DNA of 63,174 nucleotides from Spirulina sp. CCY15215 (GCF_016888125.1 NZ_JACSWA010000443.1:1-63174); one strand, 5' to 3'; counted from the stretch's first letter, positions 19,776 to 29,408 are shown. Notes: generated by a model from the sequence alone, not told the origin. Made by a program: numbers and translations.

Positions 19776-22700
19776 TTATAGGACATTATCCCGACAATAA
19801 TGAGCCAGAGATTCCCCATTGACCAGATAGCGCGTCACCTCCTGCACCTCCTGCACCTGATTTGCAAACACCCCCACCGGATTTTGGATTGTCAATAACT
19901 CCAGTTCAGTCCCCCGACAATTCCAGACCACATAGAGCCAGTACGACTCCCCCAACTGCTGCGCCTTGCGCCATTCATTGCGGGTTAAAGATACCCCCTG
20001 GCCAGACTGGGCGCGGCCTTTCACCTCAATCCGTCGTAAAGGTTGCTCTTGAGTTGCAGTATCCATCGCTCCTAAACTGCGAATATCAAAGCCACTGCCA
20101 TCCCGTAACTGACTGATATCCTCCGGAGTCCAACCGCGATCGCGCTCATACTGCATCACATAGGCCATGGCGATCGCCTCCACTTCAGGATCGTTCCGCA
20201 TTCCCTCTCTTGTCACCGGAGCCGGACAGACCAACGCCGTCCCCAAATATGTCACCCGTCCAGGACGCAAAATCTTGAGATAATCCAATTCTTTCCTTTT
20301 CATTCGTAACCGTTCTTGCAGCGATCGCACCTTATTTTGCGCCTTATCTCGGGCAATGCGAAAACTCTCATCCCCCTTGGCCACCTTAGCCGCTAAGTTC
20401 ATTTGAGTGCGCTGGGAAGCCTTAATTGTCTCCGTCATAGCCTTGTCTAAATATTCTCGCCGAATAGATAACTCCCGTTGACGCTTTTCGCGCTCCTCCT
20501 TAATCAGAGTGAACTGTACATTAACCTTCAGCCAGTTTTCGACCTGTTTTTGTACGGCAACGGTAGGCGATCGCAAGGGACAATCTAAGTGGGAAGCATT
20601 GGCAAAATCATGAAGACAGTCCGAAGAAATTAATTTTAGCTCCTCATCCCATTGAGCCACAGCACATAAGCGAATGCGAACCTCTTGCTCCTGACCGCGA
20701 AGGGATTGACCCGCCACCGCCACGGTAAAAAAGTGAATGCGGTAGGGTTCCAAAGTATCTGCATCCACAAATAGCGCCGAACGATATCCCACGGTTTCCG
20801 CCAAGTGACGATCCAAGCGTTCCGCGATCGCCGCAAACAAAGGATGACCTGGCGACATAAACTCAGCATCGGCGTGTTTGGCGGTATCTAGCTGCTCTTT
20901 ATAAAACGTTAGCTTGGGATAGGTCTTCTCAATTGCCCCTAACCGTCGTACTGCTTCCAGGTGAGGCGATCGAAACTCTTCTTTGAGGTAGGATACCCGC
21001 CATAGCCCATCGGCTCGTACATCCAAATTTACCCCCTGATAGTCGCAGGCTCTCCGGAAAAACTCCTCTACATAACGCGGCATCAAGCGATGCTCTTCGG
21101 AACGATAATCTTCTCGCTTGGTTCGCTGTACCTGTTCCAAGTCTACATGGGACGTGGCCAAGGCCACCCCCGTTGCTTTTTGCAATTCTTCCAATCGAGT
21201 CGGATCGAGACGCTTAATAGACTCTTGGGCAAACCCTTCCTCCTCTGGTCCGTAGGTGGCATCCTTGAGCATTTCCTCAAAATTAATGCCATTTAGCTGC
21301 AAAAGCTGGCCAATCACATCGAATACTTTGTCCCCCATAGCCTTGCGAATTTCTTCGAGCTTTGTCAGCAGTTTTTCCAGAACCCGTCCCTCCACCGTTG
21401 AGATCGCTGCGAAGTTAAAAATATACACAGCGCTGGGTTGACCGATCCGGTGAATCCGTCCCATTCGTTGCTCTAACCGATTTGGGTTCCAGGGTAAATC
21501 ATAGTTGATCATCAAGCGACAGAACTGAAGATTAATCCCTTCTCCTGCGGCTTCTGTGGCTAAACAGATTTGTCGGTTGTACTGAAAATCGCGCCTGGCT
21601 TCTTTGCGTTGATGAACATTCATACCGCCATGAATTTCGCACACCGTGTAGCCCCAATCTTTTAAGTTCTGTCGTAAATAGTTCAAGGTGTCCCGATGTT
21701 CGGTAAAGATGAGCAACCGCCCGGATTCTTGCTGCAGTTCATCAAATTCACTGCCTTTGAGACAATCTCGCAGAGCATTGAGTTTGGCTTCTTCTCCTAG
21801 GGCAATGGTGGCGTGGGCTTTGTCTACTAAGCGATTTAAAACGACCAATTCATCTTGAATATCGGCAAGATGTTCGGCAACGGTGGAGTCGGCGATCGCC
21901 TCATCAAGTTCCTCGTCGTCGTAATCATCGCTGGATTGCTCCACATCGACGATTTTTCCCATTTCTCGCAATCGCTGCTGTTGCTCTCCAGGAGTTAACT
22001 CTCGCAATTCTTCCAGCAGGTCTCTAAACCGTTTCTGCCGCCTTTGCAGGGAACTGGAAATTGCATTTAAACTGCTGGCCAAACGTCGTTGTAAGACGGT
22101 TCGTGCTAATGCGACTACTGCTTTTTTTCGTCCTTTGGTCTTCCCCAGATATTTGTTAATGTAGCGGGTCACTTCATCGTAAAGACTTTGCTCTGGTATC
22201 GTTAGCTCAAAGGGGACGGTACGGGCATGACGTTCTTTAAAGAGCTTCTGTCCTTGAAAATCTCGGAGTTCTTCTTTAATACGACGCAGGAACCAGGGGC
22301 TATCTTTGAGTTTTAAGACTTCGGGATTGACTTCATTGGAGATGAACAGATCGGGATCGAGTAACCGCAGAAAATTATGAAATTGATCCACATCTCCTTG
22401 GTGAGGTGTTGCGGTCAACAGGAGCAGGCGATCGCTATTTTTAGACAATTCTTCTGCTAACCGATAGCGACCGGTTCGCCGTAAATCATCCCCTTGGGTT
22501 TTAGCCGAACACTTGTGAGCTTCATCAATGATGGTCAAGTCCCAATCTACTTGGAGAATGCCTGGCATGACATCATCGCGCTTGGCGAAGTCAATTGAAG
22601 TAATACATTGCCGAAATCGTTCCCAGGGATTGCCCGCGAGTTGCTGTTTAACTAACCCAGAATTGACGATCTCAAAGGTTTCTGCAAATTTGCTTTTGAG

Positions 22701-23198
22701 TTCATCTTGCCATTGGATGGTCAAGGGTGCCGGGGTTAGAATCAGAATGCGATCGATCGCATGACGCAGTTTCAACTCTTTCAGGAGTAACCCTGCCATA
22801 ATCGTTTTACCTGCCCCTGGATCGTCGGCTAAGAGAAACCGCAAACGCACCTGGGGCAAAATCCGCTCATACACGGCTTCCAATTGGTGGGGTAAGGGTC
22901 GCACTCCGCTCAAACTTACGGCAAAATGGGGATCGTATTCAAAGGCAGTTTTGATCCGGATCGACTCCATGAACAAGAAAAACGAGTCTGCATCCACGAG
23001 GGTATCGGCGATCGCTTCTTGCTGTGTCAGAAGTTCTTCCACTTGCGATCGTTCTAAGATCGCGTCTCTTGTCTCTCCTGCTGATGTTTGCACTCTCATC
23101 AAAATCGTGCCGTCAATGTCCTCTACTGACTCGACTGTAACTACTCCCGTAAATTGGTCGGGCAGTGAAATACGTTTACCTGGTAGCTTGTCCAGCAT
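19776..23198 (-). CDS. Snf2-type helicase with C-terminal DUF3883
   Basis: This is a large DNA-dependent ATPase of the Snf2/RapA class (1140 aa from the chosen start). The first lobe has DDPGAGKT (125-132) and DEAH (225-228). The second lobe has LIFTEHRDTLNYL and the motif VI sequence QRMGRIHRIGQ. After a long helical middle, the C-terminal 120 residues (DGSGFDI, then RRIEVKG, NEWRKAQQLG) match DUF3883, a PD-(D/E)xK-like nuclease-fold domain found in restriction and defence proteins. It leads the four-gene set with the ribbon-helix-helix-like protein, methylase and DUF499 ATPase. The ATG at 23198 is preferred to the TTG at 23216. Role in restricting foreign DNA is inferred from context. Confidence 0.88.
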   Translation of the reverse strand: MLDKLPGKRISLPDQFTGVVTVESVEDIDGTILMRVQTSAGETRDAILERSQVEELLTQQEAIADTLVDADSFFLFMESIRIKTAFEYDPHFAVSLSGVRPLPHQLEAVYERILPQVRLRFLLADDPGAGKTIMAGLLLKELKLRHAIDRILILTPAPLTIQWQDELKSKFAETFEIVNSGLVKQQLAGNPWERFRQCITSIDFAKRDDVMPGILQVDWDLTIIDEAHKCSAKTQGDDLRRTGRYRLAEELSKNSDRLLLLTATPHQGDVDQFHNFLRLLDPDLFISNEVNPEVLKLKDSPWFLRRIKEELRDFQGQKLFKERHARTVPFELTIPEQSLYDEVTRYINKYLGKTKGRKKAVVALARTVLQRRLASSLNAISSSLQRRQKRFRDLLEELRELTPGEQQQRLREMGKIVDVEQSSDDYDDEELDEAIADSTVAEHLADIQDELVVLNRLVDKAHATIALGEEAKLNALRDCLKGSEFDELQQESGRLLIFTEHRDTLNYLRQNLKDWGYTVCEIHGGMNVHQRKEARRDFQYNRQICLATEAAGEGINLQFCRLMINYDLPWNPNRLEQRMGRIHRIGQPSAVYIFNFAAISTVEGRVLEKLLTKLEEIRKAMGDKVFDVIGQLLQLNGINFEEMLKDATYGPEEEGFAQESIKRLDPTRLEELQKATGVALATSHVDLEQVQRTKREDYRSEEHRLMPRYVEEFFRRACDYQGVNLDVRADGLWRVSYLKEEFRSPHLEAVRRLGAIEKTYPKLTFYKEQLDTAKHADAEFMSPGHPLFAAIAERLDRHLAETVGYRSALFVDADTLEPYRIHFFTVAVAGQSLRGQEQEVRIRLCAVAQWDEELKLISSDCLHDFANASHLDCPLRSPTVAVQKQVENWLKVNVQFTLIKEEREKRQRELSIRREYLDKAMTETIKASQRTQMNLAAKVAKGDESFRIARDKAQNKVRSLQERLRMKRKELDYLKILRPGRVTYLGTALVCPAPVTREGMRNDPEVEAIAMAYVMQYERDRGWTPEDISQLRDGSGFDIRSLGAMDTATQEQPLRRIEVKGRAQSGQGVSLTRNEWRKAQQLGESYWLYVVWNCRGTELELLTIQNPVGVFANQVQEVQEVTRYLVNGESLAHYCRDNVL

Positions 23199-23265
23199 GA
23201 CATTATTTGCTCTCAAGACAATACGATTCTTTTATGGTAATTTAAGTCCGTGAAAAAAGATTGGG

Positions 23266-23949
23266 TTAAGACTCTGGTGCAATGGGGTTTTCTGTCACAA
23301 TTTTGTTTGTTTCTTGTTCTTGAGGCAAGGGAGTCCGAAAACTGAGATAAAGCAATGTTCCCAAGAGAGGAATAAGAGAGACTGCCCAAAAGATGAGAGG
23401 ATTTTTGCTACCTCGCTTTTTCATATCATCCCCCAAAATAGCAGGAAATAGAAGAGATAACAGGCAAAAGTCAAGACTCATCACATGAATAAATCGACTG
23501 GTTTGCCATTGCTGGATAAAGTCCCCCCAATCTCCAGAGACTATAGCATAAGCAATTAAAATATTGGCGATGAGGGTGAGTGAGATTCCCAACCAGCGAG
23601 AATCAAAAATCTTCAGTAAAAAGTCTTTTTTTCCCTTAAAATCAGGATTGGTTTCTCGAAGGGCAAAATAAGGCAGAAGGGCAAATGCACCTAATCCGAA
23701 GGAGGCGATCGCAAAGGGATAAGCGCGGATTTTCTGTCCTCTTCCATCGGCGAGAATTAGGGCAGTATAGGCGATGGGCAAAATTCCCATAATGTTAAAT
23801 AAAGCAACAATAATCGGGTTAATGCCTTGCCAATTACCTGTCGAAAGATTGATAATTAAATCGAGGGTGTCTGGGCGATCGGGGGGTGCGAAAAGAAACG
23901 CATAAGCGATAAATCCCAGCCAGAGTAAACCAAAACTAATTTTTCTCAT
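23266..23949 (-). CDS. multi-pass membrane protein of unknown function
   Basis: This protein of about 227 residues has six or so hydrophobic helices and short basic loops. It resembles conserved membrane proteins in cyanobacteria and plastids, but I cannot name the family. The open frame runs up to 24015, but the first 22 codons translate a dispersed palindromic repeat (23966-23984), so the ATG at 23949 ([13 protein letters not shown]) is taken as the start. It is divergent from lipB across 57 bases that contain this repeat. Confidence 0.65.
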   Translation of the reverse strand: MRKISFGLLWLGFIAYAFLFAPPDRPDTLDLIINLSTGNWQGINPIIVALFNIMGILPIAYTALILADGRGQKIRAYPFAIASFGLGAFALLPYFALRETNPDFKGKKDFLLKIFDSRWLGISLTLIANILIAYAIVSGDWGDFIQQWQTSRFIHVMSLDFCLLSLLFPAILGDDMKKRGSKNPLIFWAVSLIPLLGTLLYLSFRTPLPQEQETNKIVTENPIAPES

Positions 23950-23965
23950 TTTTGTTTTCCCGTAG

Positions 23966-23984
23966 GGGTTTGGTCTCCAAACCC
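23966..23984. repeat. dispersed 19-bp palindrome, copy 1
   Basis: The sequence is GGGTTTGG-TCT-CCAAACCC, a perfect 8-bp inverted repeat with a three-base loop, preceded by TAG. Copies with the same sequence are at 36824, 36849 and 44148, all between genes. This is a REP-like short interspersed palindrome. Confidence 0.85.
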
Positions 23985-24006
23985 AACAATACCCAATAAT
24001 AGAAAA

Positions 24007-24651
24007 ATGCGCCAATGTTACGTTAAATTACAAGATTTAGTTCCCTATCAAGTCGCTTGGGAACAGCAGCGATCGCTGGTCGCAGAACGATTGCTAAATC
24101 CAGAACTTGATGATGTACTATTATTATTAGAACATCCTCCTGTTTATACTTTGGGAACCGGAAGCAGTGAGGACTTTTTAAAGTTCGATCCTCAAAGGAG
24201 TAAATGGGAACTATATCGCACGGAACGAGGGGGAGAAGTAACCTATCATTGTCCTGGGCAATTGGTTGCTTATCCTATTCTAAATCTACACTATTATCGA
24301 CAAGATTTACATTGGTATTTGCGTCAGTTGGAAGAGGTAATTATTCGCGTTGTGGCTCAATATGGACTGGAGGGAAAACGCATTTCAGGGTTAACTGGAG
24401 TTTGGATAAAAGGGTATAAAGTCGCGGCGATCGCCATTAAGGTAAAACGCTGGATTACTATGCACGGTTTTGCTTTAAATGTTTGTCCCGATCTAGAAGG
24501 ATTTTCGCGCATTGTTCCTTGTGGAATTCCAGATAAACCCGTTGGTAGTTTATCTCAATTTCTTCCCGATCTTCAATTTGAAACTGTTCGACAAGATATT
24601 GTAATCGCCTTTGCTGAAGTTTTTGGAGTAGATTTTATCTCTTTTTCTTAA
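24007..24651 (+). CDS. lipB: lipoyl(octanoyl) transferase
   Basis: LipB moves octanoate from acyl carrier protein to lipoyl domains of 2-oxoacid dehydrogenases and glycine cleavage H protein. The protein (214 aa) shows [12 protein letters not shown], the substrate loop [14 protein letters not shown], and the catalytic pair Lys138 (in YKVAAIAIK) and Cys172 (IVPCGI), equivalent to Lys135/Cys169 of the E. coli enzyme. The ATG at 24007 gives the usual N-terminus. Its end overlaps the convergent DUF1350 gene by four bases. LipA is not in the window. Confidence 0.95.
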   Translation: MRQCYVKLQDLVPYQVAWEQQRSLVAERLLNPELDDVLLLLEHPPVYTLGTGSSEDFLKFDPQRSKWELYRTERGGEVTYHCPGQLVAYPILNLHYYRQDLHWYLRQLEEVIIRVVAQYGLEGKRISGLTGVWIKGYKVAAIAIKVKRWITMHGFALNVCPDLEGFSRIVPCGIPDKPVGSLSQFLPDLQFETVRQDIVIAFAEVFGVDFISFS

Positions 24652-25433
24652 TTTTTATCAGCAATTTTATAACAAGGATTTAACCAGAGAATAAGTTCCT
24701 GTTTAAGTCGTTGTAAATCTTTGGTTGTTTCCTGTTTAAACCATTGGGCGATCGCATCGATCGGGGTAAAAGTTTCGCCAATTTGCCAATTAATTTCTTG
24801 GTTAATCGGTGTAATATGATTTCCAGGTAAAACTTGTAAAGAAACCATCTCTTGAAAGCGTGCTTGTAAAACTGGATGTAGATCGTAGGTTTGGTCGATT
24901 GTATCTTTTCTAAACTTAATTAAAAAGTTGCGCCGAATTTGATAATCTTGGGCAATTAACTCGTTTGTTTCTTCGGGAGAGGGAGTAAATTTTAAATTGA
25001 ATGTGGGGGTTAATTGTAACTGTTCTGCAAAAGGAATCGAACGATTAACAGGAAAATTATTGTAAGAAATGAGAACATTTCCTCCTCGTTCGACTTCGTA
25101 TAAACTGCCAATTAACAAATGCAGTTTGCAGCCTAAACTATGACCCACACCATAGATCGGTAAGGCACGATTGGTTACAATTTTACGATAGTAGAGGCGA
25201 TCGAGAATCGTCTCAAAACGATTGAGAACATCTCTGGCGATCGCAACATGATCGAAAGTATTTAAACAAGGGGTTGTAATAACGAGAAAACCCGCTTCTG
25301 CCAATTTTTCCAACAACCAACGATAGGTTAAATGGGGGGCAGTGCCAATAAATGCACCCCCCAAAAAATGAACGATTCCCATTGTATTATCGGGAATAAT
25401 TAGCCAATTTCCGGAAATTTCTTGCCAGTCCAT
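24648..25433 (-). CDS. DUF1350 family alpha/beta-hydrolase-like protein
   Basis: This 261-residue protein matches the DUF1350 family of cyanobacteria and plants. It has the N-terminal [12 protein letters not shown] motif (an oxyanion-hole-like loop), and GHSLG (97-101) forms a nucleophile elbow with Ser99, as in alpha/beta hydrolases. The substrate is unknown. The ATG at 25433 is preferred to the TTG two codons upstream. It converges on lipB with a four-base overlap, so transcription of each reads into the other's 3' end. Confidence 0.85.
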   Translation of the reverse strand: MDWQEISGNWLIIPDNTMGIVHFLGGAFIGTAPHLTYRWLLEKLAEAGFLVITTPCLNTFDHVAIARDVLNRFETILDRLYYRKIVTNRALPIYGVGHSLGCKLHLLIGSLYEVERGGNVLISYNNFPVNRSIPFAEQLQLTPTFNLKFTPSPEETNELIAQDYQIRRNFLIKFRKDTIDQTYDLHPVLQARFQEMVSLQVLPGNHITPINQEINWQIGETFTPIDAIAQWFKQETTKDLQRLKQELILWLNPCYKIADKN

Positions 25434-25540
25434 TTTCAATGATTAATTATCAATGATTAATTATCAATCGGGAAAAAGAGCAGCATCTTTTTTCTTTTTA
25501 GATTACAATTAGGAAAAGTGCCGTTGCTCTTTTTCTGCCC

Positions 25541-26476
25541 ATGACTGATATTAACAAACTTATTAACCAACTGGCCGCCGAAGAAGACCAATTGCGAGAT
25601 CGCGAATTTCTTGCCCCTTGTGTTGGGGGAGGAAAAGTTCGCACGGCGATCGGCAATATCATTTATACCTTTGAAACTCGCCCGAGAGATTTTGAAGGCT
25701 GGGGCATTTTTCTGCCGATCGATCGCCAAGTTGCCGAGGCGATCGATGAACCAAATTTACCTCAACTTGCTACATATTTACAGCTTTTAAAACCTTTTCG
25801 TTTGCGCTTGCTTTATCCTTTACGAGGGCAAACTTGGCTGGCTTATCCCGTGAATGAGTCGGATATGAAACAGCGTTTTGGGATAGTTAAACCCATCCCC
25901 GTTCATCTTGTCAATGATGGCGGACAATTAGAAAGTATTATCGCCCGCGTTGACGGTAAAATCTGCTGGTTTGATGAAGGCGATCGCCGTGCCGATCCTC
26001 AAACTGGGGAACAATTGCGAGAAGCCTTGCGCCAAGAAACTCCCCCAGATAGCCTGCATTTCGCCGGCATGACCCCGGAAATGCAAACTGCTTATAACAT
26101 CGCGTGGCAGCGCAGTGAAGCGGGACAGCGCCAAATTCAGCACCGTCAAGCAGTGCAGGAAACCAGACAAAATCGGCGATCGCCCCGTCAAAGACCCCGC
26201 GATCGCCGACGCGATCGCAACCCAACTCAACCTATTACCGAAAATGGCGAAAATCGTCTGCGAGAAGCCTTGCAACAAGGAGGAGGGCAATTAGAACATT
26301 TTCGCGATCGCGGGGAATATTGGCAAGTCGAATGGAGAACCGCCAACGGAGAGTTACACAGTTCCGCAATTGATAAACTGGATCTAACCGTTGTCAGTTC
26401 TGGAGTCTGTTTGAGTGGGCGCGATCGCGATTTTGATTTACAATCTCTCGTGGGAGTCATGCGCTATGAAGGATGA
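25541..26476 (+). CDS. conserved cyanobacterial protein of unknown function
   Basis: The 311-residue protein is soluble, with no signal peptide. Residues 1-140 form a mixed alpha/beta region (VGGGKVRTAIGNIIYTF, then FEGWGIFLPID). A highly basic linker at about 205-228 is made largely of Arg-Asp pairs encoded by three closely spaced HIP1 palindromes (26176-26218). The C-terminal 80 residues look like a small beta-rich domain (EYWQVEWRTANGELHSSAI). I recognise it only as a recurring cyanobacterial protein. It is followed by an efflux adaptor gene 35 bases on, possibly co-transcribed. Confidence 0.7.
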   Translation: MTDINKLINQLAAEEDQLRDREFLAPCVGGGKVRTAIGNIIYTFETRPRDFEGWGIFLPIDRQVAEAIDEPNLPQLATYLQLLKPFRLRLLYPLRGQTWLAYPVNESDMKQRFGIVKPIPVHLVNDGGQLESIIARVDGKICWFDEGDRRADPQTGEQLREALRQETPPDSLHFAGMTPEMQTAYNIAWQRSEAGQRQIQHRQAVQETRQNRRSPRQRPRDRRRDRNPTQPITENGENRLREALQQGGGQLEHFRDRGEYWQVEWRTANGELHSSAIDKLDLTVVSSGVCLSGRDRDFDLQSLVGVMRYEG

Positions 26477-26511
26477 TCGAGTACATTAAATGAGAGTTGC
26501 CAGTGACAATT

Positions 26512-27774
26512 ATGCCAAAACTCAGCCATGCGATCGCCTTATTAATTCTTCCTCTTCTCATTTCTGTGACAGGATGTGGCAATAAAGAGGAAAATGCAGC
26601 GCGATCGCAACCCCAACAAGAAGAAGACGGACAACCCATCGCGGTAAATGTAGAGATAGCGCGATCGGGCGGTTTAGCCAATCCTATCGAATATATTGGC
26701 ACGACTCAACCCCTAAAAATTGTCTCCCTTCGTTCCCAAGTTGAGGGAAGATTGTTGGTTTTGGGGGTTGATGTCGGCGATCGCGTTCGTCGGGGGCAGG
26801 TTTTGGCGAGATTGGATGATAGTATTTTAGCCACCAGCGTTAACGAAGCTGAGGCACAACTTGCCGCTTTTAATGCAGAGATCGAACGAGGGCGCACTCA
26901 AGTGAACAATGCTCGCACGGCACTCGAAGGAGCTAAAATAGAATGGGAACAGGCGAAAAATGATGCAGAACGCTATGCAACACTAGCCAAAGATGGGGCG
27001 GTTTCTCAGCGAGAGGCAGAACTGTTTCAAACTGCGGTAGAAGTTGCCGAACAAACCGTAAATGCAGCGCGAGAGAACATTAAGACCGAAGAAAGAGCAA
27101 TTGAGGCCAGTTTAGGACAATTAGCCGCACAACGGGCGATTTTAGCACGAGAACAACAGCGTCAAACCTTCGCTCGTTTAAATTCTCCCATCAATGGGCT
27201 AGTTTTAGAAAGAATTAGCGAACCGGGGAACTTAGTAACCGCCGGAGAAGAAGTTCTTAAACTAGGTGATTTTAGTCAGATCAAGGCGATCGTGCCTCTC
27301 TCGGAGTTGGACTTGTCGGGGGTTGGGGTGGGACAACCTGTTAATGTGCAATTAGATGCCTTTGGCGATCGCAATTTTCCTGGCAGAGTAACCCGCATTT
27401 CTCCCGTTGCTGACCCCACTTCTCGCCAAATTCCCGTTGAGGTGACATTTCCTAATTTTGGCGATCGCGTTGGTAGTGGTTTACTAGCGCGAGTTACTTT
27501 TGCCCCCCAACAACAACCTCGGATTATTATACCTGAAAGAGCATTACAAAAAAGAGAAGACGACAAATTAGATGATAAAAAAGGAGTTTTATTTGTCCTC
27601 CAAGGGGAAGATCGGGTGGCGACGCGAGAGGTTTTTCTCGGCGATCGCGTAGATGGAAAAGTAGAAATTCTCTCGGGTATTTCTGACGGCGATCGCTTTG
27701 TTATTAATAGCGCTAAACCCCTTAAAGATGGCGATATTGTTCGCCAAAGTATTCTCTCTCCTTCTTCGCAATAA
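26512..27774 (+). CDS. RND/HlyD-type efflux periplasmic adaptor lipoprotein
   Basis: This is a membrane fusion protein that links an inner-membrane pump to an outer-membrane channel. It starts with a lipoprotein signal ending SVTGC. It has the biotinyl-lipoyl-like hairpin (SLRSQVEGRLLVLGVDVGDRV), a long coiled-coil hairpin (about residues 90-210) and the barrel and membrane-proximal domains of the AcrA/MexA type. The ATG at 26512 is chosen over TTG 26497 and GTG 26503 because it directly precedes the signal sequence. No RND pump gene is adjacent (the next gene is on the other strand), so the partner must be elsewhere. Confidence 0.88.
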   Translation: MPKLSHAIALLILPLLISVTGCGNKEENAARSQPQQEEDGQPIAVNVEIARSGGLANPIEYIGTTQPLKIVSLRSQVEGRLLVLGVDVGDRVRRGQVLARLDDSILATSVNEAEAQLAAFNAEIERGRTQVNNARTALEGAKIEWEQAKNDAERYATLAKDGAVSQREAELFQTAVEVAEQTVNAARENIKTEERAIEASLGQLAAQRAILAREQQRQTFARLNSPINGLVLERISEPGNLVTAGEEVLKLGDFSQIKAIVPLSELDLSGVGVGQPVNVQLDAFGDRNFPGRVTRISPVADPTSRQIPVEVTFPNFGDRVGSGLLARVTFAPQQQPRIIIPERALQKREDDKLDDKKGVLFVLQGEDRVATREVFLGDRVDGKVEILSGISDGDRFVINSAKPLKDGDIVRQSILSPSSQ

Positions 27775-27841
27775 TTCTGGCGATCGGGTTCTATTTTCTT
27801 CTGATTTAACTTATTTAATGAGGCGATCGCACTTCTAGAAA

Positions 27842-28588
27842 TTAAGGAAGGGAATCAGGATCAATTCCTAATTGTAAAAGACGATCTCTCATTTTTTGTA
27901 AGTCAGATTCGGCGAGAATAGCTCTTTGTCGTTGGCGATCGCGTTCATCTTCAGCGAGAATAGCCCTTTGTTGTTGGCGATCGCGTTGTTCGACCACCTC
28001 AACAAAATCCACAAAACGCTCCCCATTAGGATGAAATAATACCAAATCCTGCTCAATCGTGCTAAATCTTATCCCCAAAAGTGGACTTTTCCACCCCTCC
28101 ATTTGAGAAATTTCTTCTAACTTCTTCCCTTTTCTCAACCATCCCTGTAGCCGATTCTTTTTCGGATTGTACAAGTAATATTCTTGGATGCCATGCTGTT
28201 GATAAAACTTAAACTTAACGTCCATATCCTTCTTCTTGTTACCAGGAGAAAGGATTTCAAAAGCCACTTGCGGCGCAATATTATCCTCTTTCCACTGCAT
28301 ATAAGACCCCCTATCTCCTTTGGGTCGTCCCAATACCACCATCACATCTGGTGCTTGTCTTTGGGGTTCTTCTTGTTCTAAAACTTGCTGTTTTGTCAAT
28401 CGTACCGGATACCAGAAGAGATCCGCAGCAATAAAAACATCAGTTCTGTCCTTAAAGAGAGCATCCAGACCCCCTTTGATCGTGAAAATTAAACGTAATT
28501 GGATCGTATTATCAGCCAAAGGTTTACCGTCACTGTCAGGATAAAGAAGTTCGTCTTCAATGGAGAGAGATTGGAGTTGTTGTACCAT
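27842..28588 (-). CDS. Uma2 family (DUF820) nuclease-like protein
   Basis: Uma2/DUF820 proteins have a PD-(D/E)xK-like fold and are highly duplicated in cyanobacteria; their function is unproven. The core motif is here: PDVMVVLG with Asp81, then AFEILSPG with Glu111, and the YLYNPKKNRLQGW segment. The last 50 residues are a charged coiled coil made of two 14-residue repeats (QRAILAE units), encoded by 42-bp DNA repeats at 27911 and 27953, each holding one HIP1 site. It is a single gene. Confidence 0.88.
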   Translation of the reverse strand: MVQQLQSLSIEDELLYPDSDGKPLADNTIQLRLIFTIKGGLDALFKDRTDVFIAADLFWYPVRLTKQQVLEQEEPQRQAPDVMVVLGRPKGDRGSYMQWKEDNIAPQVAFEILSPGNKKKDMDVKFKFYQQHGIQEYYLYNPKKNRLQGWLRKGKKLEEISQMEGWKSPLLGIRFSTIEQDLVLFHPNGERFVDFVEVVEQRDRQQQRAILAEDERDRQRQRAILAESDLQKMRDRLLQLGIDPDSLP

Positions 28589-28749
28589 GGCCTCAAAAAA
28601 AGAGTGGATACACTTGACCCTATTATACAGGCAGTGTGAGCATCTTGCTCGCTATTTTTACAAAACTGAGATGCACCCATTTCAATCCCTGGCGGATCGA
28701 GCTATACTCGTCATTTTGAGTATGACAGACCACTAGACCAGAAATCGGA

Positions 28750-28775
28750 CCCCGCGTCGTTACAAGACGCAGGGG
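28750..28775 (-). terminator. strong GC hairpin downstream of the fatty acid hydroxylase gene
   Basis: CCCCGCGTC (28750-28758) pairs with GACGC-A-GGGG (28766-28775) with one bulged base and a 7-base loop. It lies 25 bases past the stop of the minus-strand gene at 28801. No T run follows on that strand, so termination without Rho is uncertain. The remaining 160 bases up to the Uma2 start contain the GAGATGCACCCATTT sequence that also occurs at 41818. Confidence 0.4.
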
Positions 28776-28800
28776 AAATATGTTATTCTCCGTGCATTTC

Positions 28801-29304
28801 TTACCACCAACGGAGTTGTAAATAGTTCCTGGGTTGTTGGTTTAATTCTTCATCCGTCAGCCATTCTGTAGCCTTATAAGTACCAAAAACATAATCCCAC
28901 CAATCTACCGCTAAACCAAAATTATGATTCCATTGATTGTACTTATGGTGAACATAATGAACCGGCATTTTCATCCAGAAACATTTTGTGGGATTTTCGT
29001 GTTGTAGTTGATGGGCATAAGCAGAAAAAGCGGCATAAACGACGGCACCCAAAAGCCAACCTAGTCCAATGGGAAAAGAAATGAAAAAGGGCAAACACAT
29101 CACCAGAAATCCCCCCTTAATATAATCCCTAAATTCCCCTATTACTCCTTGTCCTTCATTGCGTTTGTGATGATCTCGATGGCGCTTACCAATAGATTGA
29201 GAATAGTGCATCAATCGGTGTAGCCAGTATTCTATAAAACTGCTGACAATAAACGCGATCGCAAAACACCCCGCACCTAGAGCTATGTTTTGTAATCCAG
29301 TCAT
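28801..29304 (-). CDS. fatty acid hydroxylase / sterol desaturase family membrane protein
   Basis: This diiron membrane enzyme (167 aa) has the histidine clusters HRLMH (29-33), HRDHH (42-46), HQLQH (98-102) and HYVHH (116-120), which bind two iron atoms in this family. Three to four hydrophobic helices alternate with the clusters. The short length fits the carotenoid hydroxylase-like and short sterol-desaturase-like members; the substrate (carotenoid, fatty acid or sterol-like lipid) cannot be told. A good AAGGAG box sits before the ATG at 29304. Confidence 0.85.
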   Translation of the reverse strand: MTGLQNIALGAGCFAIAFIVSSFIEYWLHRLMHYSQSIGKRHRDHHKRNEGQGVIGEFRDYIKGGFLVMCLPFFISFPIGLGWLLGAVVYAAFSAYAHQLQHENPTKCFWMKMPVHYVHHKYNQWNHNFGLAVDWWDYVFGTYKATEWLTDEELNQQPRNYLQLRWW

Positions 29305-29408
29305 GTTTGATTCTCTCCTTGTCCTTAGTTTGGTCTACGATGATGGTATTCTAGATTTTAACCTTTTTTGCCTTTTTGCGATCGCTACAGAGAACAATTA
29401 ATACAAAA

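Noticed and set aside
13537-23198. Naming the methylase-helicase set BREX or DISARM
   Set aside because: No PglZ/PglX, BrxC-like order, DUF1998 or PLD protein is present; the gene set is different.
23950-24015. Upstream start (24015) for the membrane protein
   Set aside because: The extra codons translate a dispersed palindromic repeat and have no membrane or family similarity.
28750-28775. Hairpin as a tRNA or structured RNA gene
   Set aside because: A single stem only; no cloverleaf, T-loop or anticodon arm could be found. No tRNA was found elsewhere in the window either.
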